Assembly (NCBI RefSeq): GCF_030705605.1
Contig: NZ_JAPCKK010000034.1
Coordinates: 186,001 to 250,000, forward strand
Source of the DNA: Paenibacillus zeirhizosphaerae
Lineage (GTDB): Bacteria > Bacillota > Bacilli > Paenibacillales > Paenibacillaceae
DNA: 64,000 bases
Direction of reading: 5' to 3'
Positions 17,750 to 26,193 of this stretch are shown piece by piece. Made by a program: the position numbers and the translations under genes. The notes beneath the pieces are model-generated. The model was not told the DNA's origin, made no database searches, and saw only the letters and a program-made list of their open reading frames with translations. Within the stretch, counting starts at the first letter, position 1. The number at the start of each line of letters is the position of its first letter.

Positions 17750-18403
17750 TTAATAAGCTTCATTCAGCCTGCGTTCGATCCGCTCGAGGATCGCCGCCAT
17801 TCCTGTACTCAATACCCAGTAGATGACTGCTATCGCCAGGTAAAACGGCATGTACCGATAGAACTGCGCCTGCAAAAGCTGCGCCTGACGCAAGAGCTCA
17901 CTCACCCCGATGACCGATACGAGCGAAGTCTCCTTCAGCATACCAATAAACGTATTGCCCATCGGCGGGATTGCGATCCTGGCAGCCTGCGGCAAAATGA
18001 TGCGAAGCAGCGCCTGCCAGGATGTCATGCCTATGGCATAAGCGGCCTCCGTCTGCCCTTTGGGAACCGCCAGAATGGCTCCCCGGAACGTTTCGGACAA
18101 ATAAGCCCCCGCATTCACACTGAGCGCTATAAACGCAGCCGTCAGGGAGCCAAGCGTGACCCCGTAATCCACAAGCCCGTAATAAATGATCACAATCTGC
18201 ACCAATAACGGCGTTCCGCGGATAATGGATACATAAGCCCGGGCGACCCACTGGACAAAACGCGGCCCTCTCAGGCGCGCGATTGCAGTGATGATCCCGA
18301 TCACGAGACCAAGCAGCATCGATACCACGGTGATGAGAAGTGTATACAGCGCCCCTTGGAGCAGGAAGGGCAGATTCTCAAGCACTAAATTGAACATATC
18401 CAT
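17750..18403 (-). CDS. Polar amino acid ABC transporter permease (217 aa)
   Basis: An inner-membrane subunit of the His/Glu/Gln/Arg/cystine uptake family (HisM/GlnP type). It has about five hydrophobic segments, the family loop SIIRGTPLLVQIVIIYYGL, and the EAA loop EAAYAIGMTSWQALLRIILPQA that docks to the ATPase. AAAGGAG is correctly spaced before ATG 18403. No ATP-binding subunit gene lies beside it, so the transporter must borrow one from elsewhere or the cassette has lost it. The gene follows the binding protein after an internal hairpin terminator. Confidence 0.9.
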   Translation of the reverse strand: MDMFNLVLENLPFLLQGALYTLLITVVSMLLGLVIGIITAIARLRGPRFVQWVARAYVSIIRGTPLLVQIVIIYYGLVDYGVTLGSLTAAFIALSVNAGAYLSETFRGAILAVPKGQTEAAYAIGMTSWQALLRIILPQAARIAIPPMGNTFIGMLKETSLVSVIGVSELLRQAQLLQAQFYRYMPFYLAIAVIYWVLSTGMAAILERIERRLNEAY

Positions 18404-18423
18404 CTATCAGATCTCCTTTACCC

Positions 18424-18474
18424 GAAAAAGGAAAACGGGACGATGCAGCCACATCCGGCTGCCAAATTCGTCCC
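18424..18474 (-). terminator. Intra-operon hairpin between binding protein and permease
   Basis: The minus strand reads GGGACGA...GGCAGCC-loop-GGCTGC...CGTCCC then a T-rich tail (GTTTTCCTTTTT). A partial terminator here would give more binding protein than permease, a common arrangement in uptake operons. Confidence 0.7.
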
Positions 18475-18487
18475 TTGCTGTCCCCTT

Positions 18488-19354
18488 TTACTCAGCCGGC
18501 GGCGCTTCACCAAACCATTTTTTGAAGATTTCATCATAGGAACCGTCGGCTTTCATGTCAGCGAGCGCTTTATTCATGGCTTCCTTCAATTCCGGGTTGT
18601 CCTGACGGATCGCTACACCCGCCTGGTCAGATTTGATCGGCTCGCCGACCGCTTTGATCTTAAATCCGTTCTCGTCGACAATCGGTTTTAAAGCATACAT
18701 ATTGTTGATGGTGGCATCAATCCGGCCTGCATTCAAATCCTGAAGCGATGTAATGACATCGTTGTAGGTTTTGATTTCAAAATTGCCCACTTCAGGCAGC
18801 ACGTCATTGCGCAGGTAGGATTCATCGTTGGTTCCAAGCCCCACACCGATGGTTTTGCCTGCGAAGTCCTGAATTGTAGTGATATCTGTGTTATTTTCAC
18901 CGACGATGATTTTTACGCTGTTGGTAATATACGGATCACTGAAATCAATGACCTGCTTGCGTTCATCCGTGATCGTCACCTGACTGACGATGGCATCCAG
19001 CTTGTCAGCCTGCAGGCTTGGAATCAGACTGGAAAAGTCCTGGGCCGAGAATTCCGCAGTGACCCCGAGCTTGTCGGCAATGCCCTTGGCAATATCGACG
19101 TCAAATCCTTCATACTCTCCATTCTTGCCGAGGGAGTTATATGGAGGGTAGGTCCCCATAATGCCGACCTTGATCACACCTGCCGCTTGAATTTTTCCAA
19201 GCAGATTGGATGCGTCAGCCGCTTCGCCTGCACTGTTCTCCGCATTGTTGTTGCCCGCTGTATTGGCCGCCGAGCCCCCACACGCGCTTAACAGCAAGCT
19301 GAGCAAGGCCAGCGCCATGAATGAAACGACCCAGGTTTTCTTTGTTGTTTTCAT
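18488..19354 (-). CDS. Amino-acid ABC transporter substrate-binding lipoprotein (288 aa)
   Basis: A family 3 periplasmic-type binding protein tethered to the membrane. Signal peptide with lipobox LLSAC (Cys 25), then a low-complexity Asn/Ala/Glu linker, then the two-lobed fold: GVIKVGIMGTYPPYNSLGKNGEYEGFDVDIAKGIADKLG, FSSLIPSLQADKLDAIVSQVTITDERKQVIDFSDPY, and the C-terminal GSYDEIFKKWFG block. The FDVDIAK and DFSDPY motifs are diagnostic. Ligand is probably a polar or sulfur amino acid. Head gene of the permease-osmC series. Confidence 0.92.
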   Translation of the reverse strand: MKTTKKTWVVSFMALALLSLLLSACGGSAANTAGNNNAENSAGEAADASNLLGKIQAAGVIKVGIMGTYPPYNSLGKNGEYEGFDVDIAKGIADKLGVTAEFSAQDFSSLIPSLQADKLDAIVSQVTITDERKQVIDFSDPYITNSVKIIVGENNTDITTIQDFAGKTIGVGLGTNDESYLRNDVLPEVGNFEIKTYNDVITSLQDLNAGRIDATINNMYALKPIVDENGFKIKAVGEPIKSDQAGVAIRQDNPELKEAMNKALADMKADGSYDEIFKKWFGEAPPAE

Positions 19355-19428
19355 CTTCTTTGTCCCTCTCCTGTCTATACTTGTGATGTAGTATGAGTGT
19401 ATCTACAAACCCTATCCCTCTCTCAGGG

Positions 19429-20064
19429 CTAAGGCTTGCCCATCAGCCCGTAAAACTCAAAGTTAGCCGCTTCCGCCGCCAATTCAGAGCTGCTCTGACC
19501 GGCAATCCGGTCATGTGTTCCCTCCGAGCCGAACAACCAGCGCAGCATTAATCCTTCGATCATGCTCATTAATAATGCCGCCCGCAGTTCAACATCCAGG
19601 TTGCCCGGAATCATGCCAAGCTCAATCGCCCGTCGGATATTCCTGCGAAACGCAAGCTCCATAGCATTTTGAGTATCTGCAAGCTGCCTTTGCACCGTTT
19701 CGTCAACCCCGCTGCCTGTAAGCAGCAGCTTCATAAAGTAACGATGATTGGCAGCAAAATCAAACATACGCGTGAACAGGTTCTCCGAAGCTCTGACCAT
19801 ATCTTCGAGGGTTCCGCTGTCCTTGCGGTAGCCCTGGCCGATCGCGTCAAGCAATTGGTCGCGGCCCTCGGTAATAATCTCTAGCGCCAGCACCTGTTTG
19901 CTTTTGAAATACCAATAAAAGGTTCCCTGAGCAACTCCCGCCTCACTGACAATATCGGACACCTTGGTTTGATGATAACCGTATGTAGCAAAACGCTTCA
20001 GGGCAATCGACATCAATTGGGCTCTACGGTCATCGCCGGCAGCAGGTACTTTATCCGTCACCAT
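19429..20064 (-). CDS. TetR-family transcriptional regulator (211 aa)
   Basis: A dimeric repressor with an N-terminal helix-turn-helix: IALKRFATYGYHQTKVSDIVSEAGVAQGTFYWYFKSKQVLALEII. The C-terminal ligand domain is helical and typical in length. The start is best placed at ATG 20064 because GGGGAG abuts the earlier ATG at 20070 and is six bases from the later one. It is encoded directly upstream of, and in the same direction as, the amino-acid transporter genes with a 74-base gap, so it may control them and itself. A palindrome 20-34 bases upstream is a likely autoregulatory operator. Ligand unknown. Confidence 0.88.
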   Translation of the reverse strand: MVTDKVPAAGDDRRAQLMSIALKRFATYGYHQTKVSDIVSEAGVAQGTFYWYFKSKQVLALEIITEGRDQLLDAIGQGYRKDSGTLEDMVRASENLFTRMFDFAANHRYFMKLLLTGSGVDETVQRQLADTQNAMELAFRRNIRRAIELGMIPGNLDVELRAALLMSMIEGLMLRWLFGSEGTHDRIAGQSSSELAAEAANFEFYGLMGKP

Positions 20065-20082
20065 CCGCATCTCCCCTTCCTC

Positions 20083-20098
20083 GACTGACTCATCAGTC
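20083..20098 (-). promoter_or_regulatory. Palindromic operator candidate for the TetR regulator
   Basis: GACTGA-CTCA-TCAGTC, a perfect 6-4-6 palindrome just upstream of the TetR ribosome site. It resembles the TGA..TCA-type operators of FadR/AcrR-like TetR proteins. Confidence 0.6.
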
Positions 20099-20165
20099 AG
20101 GTATGTATTAAATCCTATAGGTTAACACGGAATTTGTCAATGGTATAAATGATAAGAAAAAATCG

Positions 20166-20217
20166 CCAAAAAAGGTCGAGCGCAGGGATTAATTCCCCCT
20201 GTTCTCGACCTTTTTTC
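20166..20217. terminator. Strong bidirectional terminator beside the SLH-PHP gene
   Basis: AAAAAAGGTCGAG pairs with CTCGACCTTTTTT, with an inner CAGGG/CCCTG stem. It terminates the minus-strand gene ending at 20227. Confidence 0.85.
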
Positions 20218-20226
20218 TTTCATGCC

Positions 20227-23200
20227 TTATATATGCAACGCGTCCAGCAGCCTATAAATCGCTGTAATTGCTTCGGCACGCGTTACGGCACGATCCGGCT
20301 GGAAGGTGCCATCCGGGTAGCCTTTCAGGATACCCGCATTCACGGCTGTAGTGATGGAAGTACGGGCCCATGACGGGATGCCGCTGGCATCCGTAAATTG
20401 GCCGCTTACTCCGCTTCCAGAGCCGCTAGTCCCACTGGTCTCGCTGGTCGCATCCAGCGCATTGGCGAGCATGACGGCCAGTTCAGCACGGGATATGAGC
20501 TTATCCGCGTTAAAGACAATGCGGCCGTTCTCACGCGAGCCTTGAATCAAGCCCGCCTCCAGAGCCGCGGCAGCCTGCTGTCTCGCCCAATCCGGAATTT
20601 GCGCGTCATCCGCAAAGGAAGTCGCGGTATCCGATGCGCTGATACCCAGAGCGTGCGTCAGGATTTTAACAAACTGAGCTCTTGTCGTTGGTTCATCCGG
20701 GTGAAAGCTTTGGTCCTCAAATCCTTGAATCGCGTTCATGCCGACCAACCGCTCCGCAAACGGCAAAGCCCAATGGCCGGTCAAATCACTGAACACCTTC
20801 GGCTCATAGCTGAATACCGCGAACTTGGCAAAATGATTCACACTGGCCGTTACGGTACCGTCGCCATTGTTAATTCCACCGATGAACACCCATCTTCCTT
20901 GCTGCTCATGATAATAGTAAACGGCAGGCTCGTTATTGGAAGACACCGCGCCCGTATCATAATGGAAGGTAAGCTTCACAGCCGTACCCAACGTATTGCC
21001 TGCATCGTTGGTGAGCCCCACGACCGGACTGATTCGTGTCATACCTGCTGCTGCAGGCACCGCCCCCTCCTCAAGCACGACGGCTTTGATTTGGCTGTCC
21101 GTATTCCACACGCCGGCTGGCACATCAATACGGATTACTCCGGCTAATTCGCCCTTGATGGCTTGCCCTGCAGGAACTTCAATCAGCTTCGATGCAGGTT
21201 GTTCGGTGTCGCCACCGGAATGGCCTTTGTCTGAATCATCCGAGTGCTCGTCATCTGAGCCGCCGTTATCGCCGGAATCTTCATCGTCGTCATCATCGGA
21301 ATCATCATTGCCGTTTCCAGGATTCTCCCCGCCTGCAAGCACATGAACTGTACGGATCACCTCTGCAGCCGGGTTGCCGGCCAGGTCGCTCACGTTATAA
21401 CGCAAGGTGTAGGTCCCGGCGGTATTTGTATCCACCATGCCGCTTACCTGCACATCGCTGGCCAGGCCAACATTATCAGCGGTATCCGCCCCGGCTTCTG
21501 TGTAGGAAGAACCTACCGTCAGATTGACCGTTGGAGTGCCTCGCAGCGTAATGACCGGAGCTGTGCGGTCAATGTTCACCTGCACCGCTTGCGTTTTTTG
21601 CAGGTTCAAGTTGTCGGTAGCACGGAACGTGAGCGTGTGCCCACCTTCATCCGAGACCTCGATCTTCTCGTCAGCCGTGTAAGGATCGTAGTCGCTGCCA
21701 TCCATAGACAGTTCAAGGGCAACCTCTGTTATAGGATCCGAGTAGACCGCATACACACTGGTCATGACGCTTTGATTCGTCCATGATCCGCTCTCATACA
21801 CCTTCCCGTCCACGGTCGTCATGGTAGCCTTCAATTCAGCAGGCGAGGTATCGCCAAAACCTTTTACAGTAACCACAAAAGTCTTGGTTACACTCACGCC
21901 TCCACGTGTCATGGTCGCCGTAAGGGTCACATCCGTATCTTCTGCCGGATAACGAACAAGCAGGCGTCCATCATGACCGATCAGCTCCGAATTGGAGCTG
22001 GCCCACTGCACGCTCACCCCGTGCTCCCCTGCCGCAGGCAGCTTCAGATCATCCACAATCGCGCTCGTATCCCCGAGGCTGAGCTGCGCAGCAGTATCCT
22101 GCACCGCCTGCTCATCGCTGTAAGGTGCCACATCTACAAAGATCGGATTGGAGTAAAACCAGAGATCCGAATAGTTGCGTTTGTTAATTTCAGTAAAACG
22201 GGTCTCATTGTCTACCGTCGTGTTTTTCACATCAATCAGCGGCTCGCCATTGCTGGTTTCACCCGCTACATCCACGCCCAGATTGGTGCCGCGCAGGCGG
22301 AAATACTGATTTTTCTGCGCTGGTCCAAGCTTGTAGGTGATCACGTTGTAGCCGTCCTCATCGGTCGTCCATTCGTTGCTCGTAAAACGTTTGAGCACTT
22401 TGGTGGTATCATTGGTGCTCTTCGTATATCCAGCAGTGCCAGGTGTGGCCAATCCGGTAACGTCACCTGCAATCAGGTCCACGTGATCCACGGCGACGGG
22501 ATCGTCGTTATGGTTGCGTTCAGGGCTTTTGAAACGGATCGTCAGCTCCATGTCGTCCCCTTGCGTCACCTTCAGGTCTCCGCCCATCTCCGCCTCTTGG
22601 CCCGCACCGGCAATGCGGAAGTCCAGCGCATTAATCAGGTCGCCGAACACGGAAAAGGATTTACCTGAACGCATGCCATCCACGACAGCATGCATGTCAG
22701 AGCCGTCCACCCAGGTGTAGTTTTTGGAATAATCCCCCGGCATGTATCCGCTGGAGTAACGACGGGTGCTATCAATGCGGAAGTGATAGTCCGAATTGGC
22801 AAAATTCCAGAACCGGCGTCCTTCCCCCAGAAGCGCATCCCACACTCCGCCGAGCTGTGCGACCATAATGTCAGTCCCGCCGTACGCCTGAGCCACTTCG
22901 CCGCGGTCCGGTGCCATCTGATTGCCGAGCATGCCCTCGAAGCCAAAAGCAATGTCCGGTGCGATCGTGTTGAAGTCGCGGATATCCTCGATTTTAAATT
23001 CCTTGGGATCTCCCTTTTTTCTGGAAGGATGGTTAATGATCATATAGCTGTTCGGATAATTGTCCTTCAACCATTGAACAGCCTTGCGGGCATCCGCTTT
23101 GGTGCTGTAGGCCCTGCTATCTGCCGCGCTCCATCTGCTCACGTCCTGCGGATCGTACAAGCTCTCGCTCCGGTTCGTAAACAAGTATTCAAAATGGCTG

Positions 23201-23688
23201 ATCGCCTCAACGATGTTCGCAGCCTTTAATTCCTCCGGCAAAATGCCCACCCCCACATGATCGTAGGTAGGCATGTCCCACTCGAAGCCGGTAAAGATCA
23301 CTTTATCCTTGTATTTCCCTCCAGCCTGAAGCTGCTCGATCTTGGGCAACTGATACAGCCCGATTCCCTTCGACAACGGAATAGGACCCCCGGGCACCGC
23401 GGCACCGGTATCATCCCGGCCCTGCATGCGCAAATGGTCGGAGATGCCTAGCCAATCCATGTTGTTCACCTCGAGGGCATGATCCAGCACATCCTCCAGG
23501 GACGTCTGGGCGTCATCGGATTGATGGGTATGAGTATGATATTCGCCCGTCATCCATTTACCGCTGCTTGGTGCCTGATTCTCTGTCCCGGGAGCAGCGT
23601 AGCCCGTTGGAACCGCAATTCCTGCTGCAAGCAAACTGCCTGCAAGGACGCTTGTCGTCATTCGTTTAAACCATGATGTAGATTTCAT
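20227..23688 (-). CDS. Secreted SLH-anchored protein with PHP-type metal-dependent hydrolase domain (1153 aa)
   Basis: Surface protein held to secondary wall polymer by three C-terminal SLH repeats (about 955-1153: VFSDLTGHWALPFAERL, FADDAQIPDWARQQAAAALEAGLI, FTDASGIPSWARTSITTAVNAGIL). Residues 1-32 are a Sec signal peptide. Residues about 45-380 resemble the PHP/CehA phosphoesterase-like fold: YHTHTH (His 51, 53, 55), LGISDHL, INHPSR and FANSDYHF, which together give the usual His/Asp metal ligands. Beta-sandwich domains follow, including a VTLRGTPTVNLTVGSSYTEAGA Ig-like repeat, then an Asp/Glu/Ser linker (about 815-850) and a ZU5-like segment. I start at ATG 23688, behind GGGAGGG. Substrate unknown. 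Confidence 0.82.
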   Translation of the reverse strand: MKSTSWFKRMTTSVLAGSLLAAGIAVPTGYAAPGTENQAPSSGKWMTGEYHTHTHQSDDAQTSLEDVLDHALEVNNMDWLGISDHLRMQGRDDTGAAVPGGPIPLSKGIGLYQLPKIEQLQAGGKYKDKVIFTGFEWDMPTYDHVGVGILPEELKAANIVEAISHFEYLFTNRSESLYDPQDVSRWSAADSRAYSTKADARKAVQWLKDNYPNSYMIINHPSRKKGDPKEFKIEDIRDFNTIAPDIAFGFEGMLGNQMAPDRGEVAQAYGGTDIMVAQLGGVWDALLGEGRRFWNFANSDYHFRIDSTRRYSSGYMPGDYSKNYTWVDGSDMHAVVDGMRSGKSFSVFGDLINALDFRIAGAGQEAEMGGDLKVTQGDDMELTIRFKSPERNHNDDPVAVDHVDLIAGDVTGLATPGTAGYTKSTNDTTKVLKRFTSNEWTTDEDGYNVITYKLGPAQKNQYFRLRGTNLGVDVAGETSNGEPLIDVKNTTVDNETRFTEINKRNYSDLWFYSNPIFVDVAPYSDEQAVQDTAAQLSLGDTSAIVDDLKLPAAGEHGVSVQWASSNSELIGHDGRLLVRYPAEDTDVTLTATMTRGGVSVTKTFVVTVKGFGDTSPAELKATMTTVDGKVYESGSWTNQSVMTSVYAVYSDPITEVALELSMDGSDYDPYTADEKIEVSDEGGHTLTFRATDNLNLQKTQAVQVNIDRTAPVITLRGTPTVNLTVGSSYTEAGADTADNVGLASDVQVSGMVDTNTAGTYTLRYNVSDLAGNPAAEVIRTVHVLAGGENPGNGNDDSDDDDDEDSGDNGGSDDEHSDDSDKGHSGGDTEQPASKLIEVPAGQAIKGELAGVIRIDVPAGVWNTDSQIKAVVLEEGAVPAAAGMTRISPVVGLTNDAGNTLGTAVKLTFHYDTGAVSSNNEPAVYYYHEQQGRWVFIGGINNGDGTVTASVNHFAKFAVFSYEPKVFSDLTGHWALPFAERLVGMNAIQGFEDQSFHPDEPTTRAQFVKILTHALGISASDTATSFADDAQIPDWARQQAAAALEAGLIQGSRENGRIVFNADKLISRAELAVMLANALDATSETSGTSGSGSGVSGQFTDASGIPSWARTSITTAVNAGILKGYPDGTFQPDRAVTRAEAITAIYRLLDALHI

Positions 23689-23745
23689 ACAAAAACATAG
23701 CCCTCCCAGTCGGCTCGAATACATCCACTTTATCAAACCGCTGTT

Positions 23746-23837
23746 AGCGCTGTGTTTTAGAAAGGTAAAATATATGACGTCTTTTGTAAAAGGATGTCGA
23801 AATATCGGAGCAGCTTCAACCGAAGCGCTGTGTTTTA
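23746..23837. repeat. 14-bp direct repeat flanking the SLH-PHP/GT2 intergenic space
   Basis: AGCGCTGTGTTTTA occurs at 23746-23759 and again at 23824-23837, the second copy within the 3' end of the GT2 gene, 78 bp apart. Confidence 0.6.
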
Positions 23838-25114
23838 TACCATTTATTGCTTTGCCGTCCCGCGATCTTGTCCAGAATGATGGACCCGAAGGCCTTCACG
23901 GAAATGATCAGGAACAACTGGGCATAGGTGAAATAAGAAAGACACGAAATTATGAAATTTTCCGTATTGCTCTGTCCAATATCCGACGCGAGCGCCAGAT
24001 TGATCTGCAGCACGTAGATAAAATACATCAAGGCCCACGCCACAACCAGATAGACATAGACATCCCCTGCGAATTGGAACGGTGTCGACACGTCTGGCAT
24101 GAACAAGTGAACAATCTGATAGACAATATTGGCGACGAAAATGATATCCGAGATCACAATTGCCAGCATGAACCAGAAATAACTAGCGGCATAATACATG
24201 ACGTGCAGCTTGATACGCCAGCTAGATTTGTTAAATAAATGATGGAAGTTGTCCATGATAACGTGAAAATTGCCTTTGGACCAACGCCCGCGCTGCTTCA
24301 TATAAACACTGAGCTTCTCTGGCTCCTGCTGATACGCCTCGGCCTGCGGAGCCAACGCAATTAACTGGCCTTTTTTCATGATTTCAAAGGATACCGCGGT
24401 ATCCTCCGTAATGGCATCTTCATCCCAGCCGCCAATTTCACGCATAAGATTTGTCTTTACGATAAAATTCGTACCCGGAATCGTGCCGATCTTGAACAGC
24501 TCCCACAGTCCGGTATGATGCACCCGCTGAATCGTAACGAGCTCCTGATTAATACATTTGGACAGGAAGTTCTGGCCCCGGTTACGAGCCTTGTTGCGGC
24601 CGAATACTGCTCCATATAAATCGGGCTTTTCCAGCGCCTTCTGTATCAGGAACTGCAGGGCGTTCCGTTCCGGCGCCGCATCGGCATCGTACACACAGAT
24701 CCAATCTCCCGTGGCCAGCTTCAGCGCATCATTCAATGCTCCCGATTTACCGCCTGTTCCGGTACGCTCCATAATCATGAAATCGCGGTGCTTATAGCTG
24801 GATCTGTTCTTCAAGTCTCTCAGCTTGTCCGCCGTCCGGTCTGTGCAGTTATCCGCGATCACAATAATCTGCACTTTATCCTCCGGATAATTCAAGCGCA
24901 GAATATGTTCCGCTGTGATCGCTATAACCAGATCTTCATTATGCGCTGGCACAAGCACCGTGACCGTAGGAAAATCGTCCATATTTTCCGGAATGACAAA
25001 CTTCGTCCGGCTCTGCCGGATCAAAAAGCGGATGGCCCCCGACATAATAACAATGGCCTCCAACACCGCAATCCAAATACTTATAATAGTTACAAGAAGT
25101 ACAAAATCAGTCAC
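23816..25114 (-). CDS. Membrane-bound family 2 glycosyltransferase, processive polysaccharide synthase type (432 aa)
   Basis: Synthase of an extracellular beta-linked polysaccharide, similar to Bacillus YdaM and cellulose or poly-GlcNAc synthases. One membrane segment precedes and about three follow the cytosolic domain. Catalytic motifs: VLVPAHNED, VIADNCTDRTA, YDADAAPE (DxD, 142-148), TEDTAVS (catalytic Asp/TED, 236-242) and QRGRW (274-278), which binds the growing chain. The GTG start at 25114 overlaps the stop of a 48-residue membrane protein, and GGGGGAG lies five bases upstream, showing translational coupling. It is the last gene of the exopolysaccharide operon starting at 27294. Confidence 0.9.
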   Translation of the reverse strand: MTDFVLLVTIISIWIAVLEAIVIMSGAIRFLIRQSRTKFVIPENMDDFPTVTVLVPAHNEDLVIAITAEHILRLNYPEDKVQIIVIADNCTDRTADKLRDLKNRSSYKHRDFMIMERTGTGGKSGALNDALKLATGDWICVYDADAAPERNALQFLIQKALEKPDLYGAVFGRNKARNRGQNFLSKCINQELVTIQRVHHTGLWELFKIGTIPGTNFIVKTNLMREIGGWDEDAITEDTAVSFEIMKKGQLIALAPQAEAYQQEPEKLSVYMKQRGRWSKGNFHVIMDNFHHLFNKSSWRIKLHVMYYAASYFWFMLAIVISDIIFVANIVYQIVHLFMPDVSTPFQFAGDVYVYLVVAWALMYFIYVLQINLALASDIGQSNTENFIISCLSYFTYAQLFLIISVKAFGSIILDKIAGRQSNKWYKTQRFG

Positions 25115-25253
25115 TTGGTCTCCCCCGATCGTATTTGCGATTCACTTGTGCCCGAAAGACCAGTGTGGCCACCGTCAGAACCAATATGGTAGCCGTAAAA
25201 AAAGAACTGACAATAATACATAAAGGGATGAACCAATCCAAGTAGCTTACCAT
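25107..25253 (-). CDS. Small membrane protein of the exopolysaccharide operon (48 aa)
   Basis: This short frame encodes MVSYLDWFIPLCIIVSSFF..., a single hydrophobic helix of about 25 residues followed by a basic tail (FRAQVNRKYDRGRPSD). ATG 25253 has AAGAGG nine bases upstream, and the stop at 25107 overlaps the GTG start of the GT2 gene. Tight packing between the GGDEF-type gene (17-base gap) and the synthase (8-base overlap) argues that it is translated. A role as a synthase partner is inferred; small accessory subunits are known in several synthase systems. I do not recognise a family. Confidence 0.65.
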   Translation of the reverse strand: MVSYLDWFIPLCIIVSSFFTATILVLTVATLVFRAQVNRKYDRGRPSD

Positions 25254-25270
25254 CTGTCTAACCTCTTCCC

Positions 25271-26173
25271 TTAAATATACTCTCCAATAAGGTCTGTCTC
25301 CGTATTCCTTTCCAAAGCGCTAATCACGCCGTCAATATGCTCATACTTGCCGAACTGTTCGGGCTGAAATACAAGAGCGCCCGAGCGGACCACCAGCTTG
25401 AGCGGCCCGCTTTTCAAATCCGTAAAAGGAACTTCCATCATCGCCTGCTTGATTCGATTCGTCAGAGATTCCAAAAATTCCGAAGGGGTCATCGGACAGA
25501 TAATGACAAAGCGGCCATTGTCTATAAAAAACTTATAATCCTCATAGCGAAGCTGCTTCTGAATGGTGTCGGACAATTCGAGGAGAAGCGATGAGTAGCC
25601 CTCTGAACCTAGAGACTCCTGAACAAGCGGCAAAAAATCAATTTTGAACATGGCGATGCAGAATCCGTACCTGTCCGGGTGCCTGCGGGCCAGATTGGAC
25701 TGTTTGACGATCGCATCGGTGAATGCTTCTTTGTTCCCCAATGTAGTATGCGGGTCAATTTGCGGATTTTTCTGCTCCAGCTCCTCCAAGCGTTCCATGA
25801 GCCGGATGCTCCGGATCAGATACGTTTTAATAAGGGCCGCCACGAGTACATTGGCAGGGATCAGCAGAATCGTAGAAATGACCAGAGCCTCCGCTGGTGC
25901 GTAGGTAGCGATCCATACCAAATAGATGACGAAAAACACAAATATACCCACCACCGACACCCCGATCGGCAGCAGCAAGCCGACAATCAGAGCTACTAGA
26001 ATCGCCGCATTAAAAAGCAAATCCAGCGCCGTATAGGTTTGGGTCAGATAAATATCCAAAAAGACAAACTGCTCCTGCAGCAGAGCAATCACAATCAACA
26101 GTATGTATCCCCATTTCACGCCCTGCAGGGGCGTCTTGCTTTTCATCTGAGTCATTCTTTCCGCTATCATCAT
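25271..26173 (-). CDS. Membrane protein with degenerate GGDEF domain and intact I-site, YdaK-like (300 aa)
   Basis: Residues about 18-120 form four or five membrane helices; residues about 135-300 are a GGDEF fold (TLGNKEAFTDAI, FCIAMFKIDFLPLVQESLG, LRYEDYKFFIDNGRFVIICP). The active-site signature is replaced by DNGRF at 218-222, so cyclase activity is not expected. The allosteric c-di-GMP-binding RxxD motif, RYED at 209-212, is kept at exactly the standard five-residue distance. This is the pattern of B. subtilis YdaK, a c-di-GMP receptor that activates exopolysaccharide synthesis. It sits between a GH8-like gene and the GT2 synthase, as ydaK does between ydaJ and ydaM. Confidence 0.85.
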   Translation of the reverse strand: MMIAERMTQMKSKTPLQGVKWGYILLIVIALLQEQFVFLDIYLTQTYTALDLLFNAAILVALIVGLLLPIGVSVVGIFVFFVIYLVWIATYAPAEALVISTILLIPANVLVAALIKTYLIRSIRLMERLEELEQKNPQIDPHTTLGNKEAFTDAIVKQSNLARRHPDRYGFCIAMFKIDFLPLVQESLGSEGYSSLLLELSDTIQKQLRYEDYKFFIDNGRFVIICPMTPSEFLESLTNRIKQAMMEVPFTDLKSGPLKLVVRSGALVFQPEQFGKYEHIDGVISALERNTETDLIGEYI

Positions 26174-26193
26174 GTCACCTGCACATTCTATAA

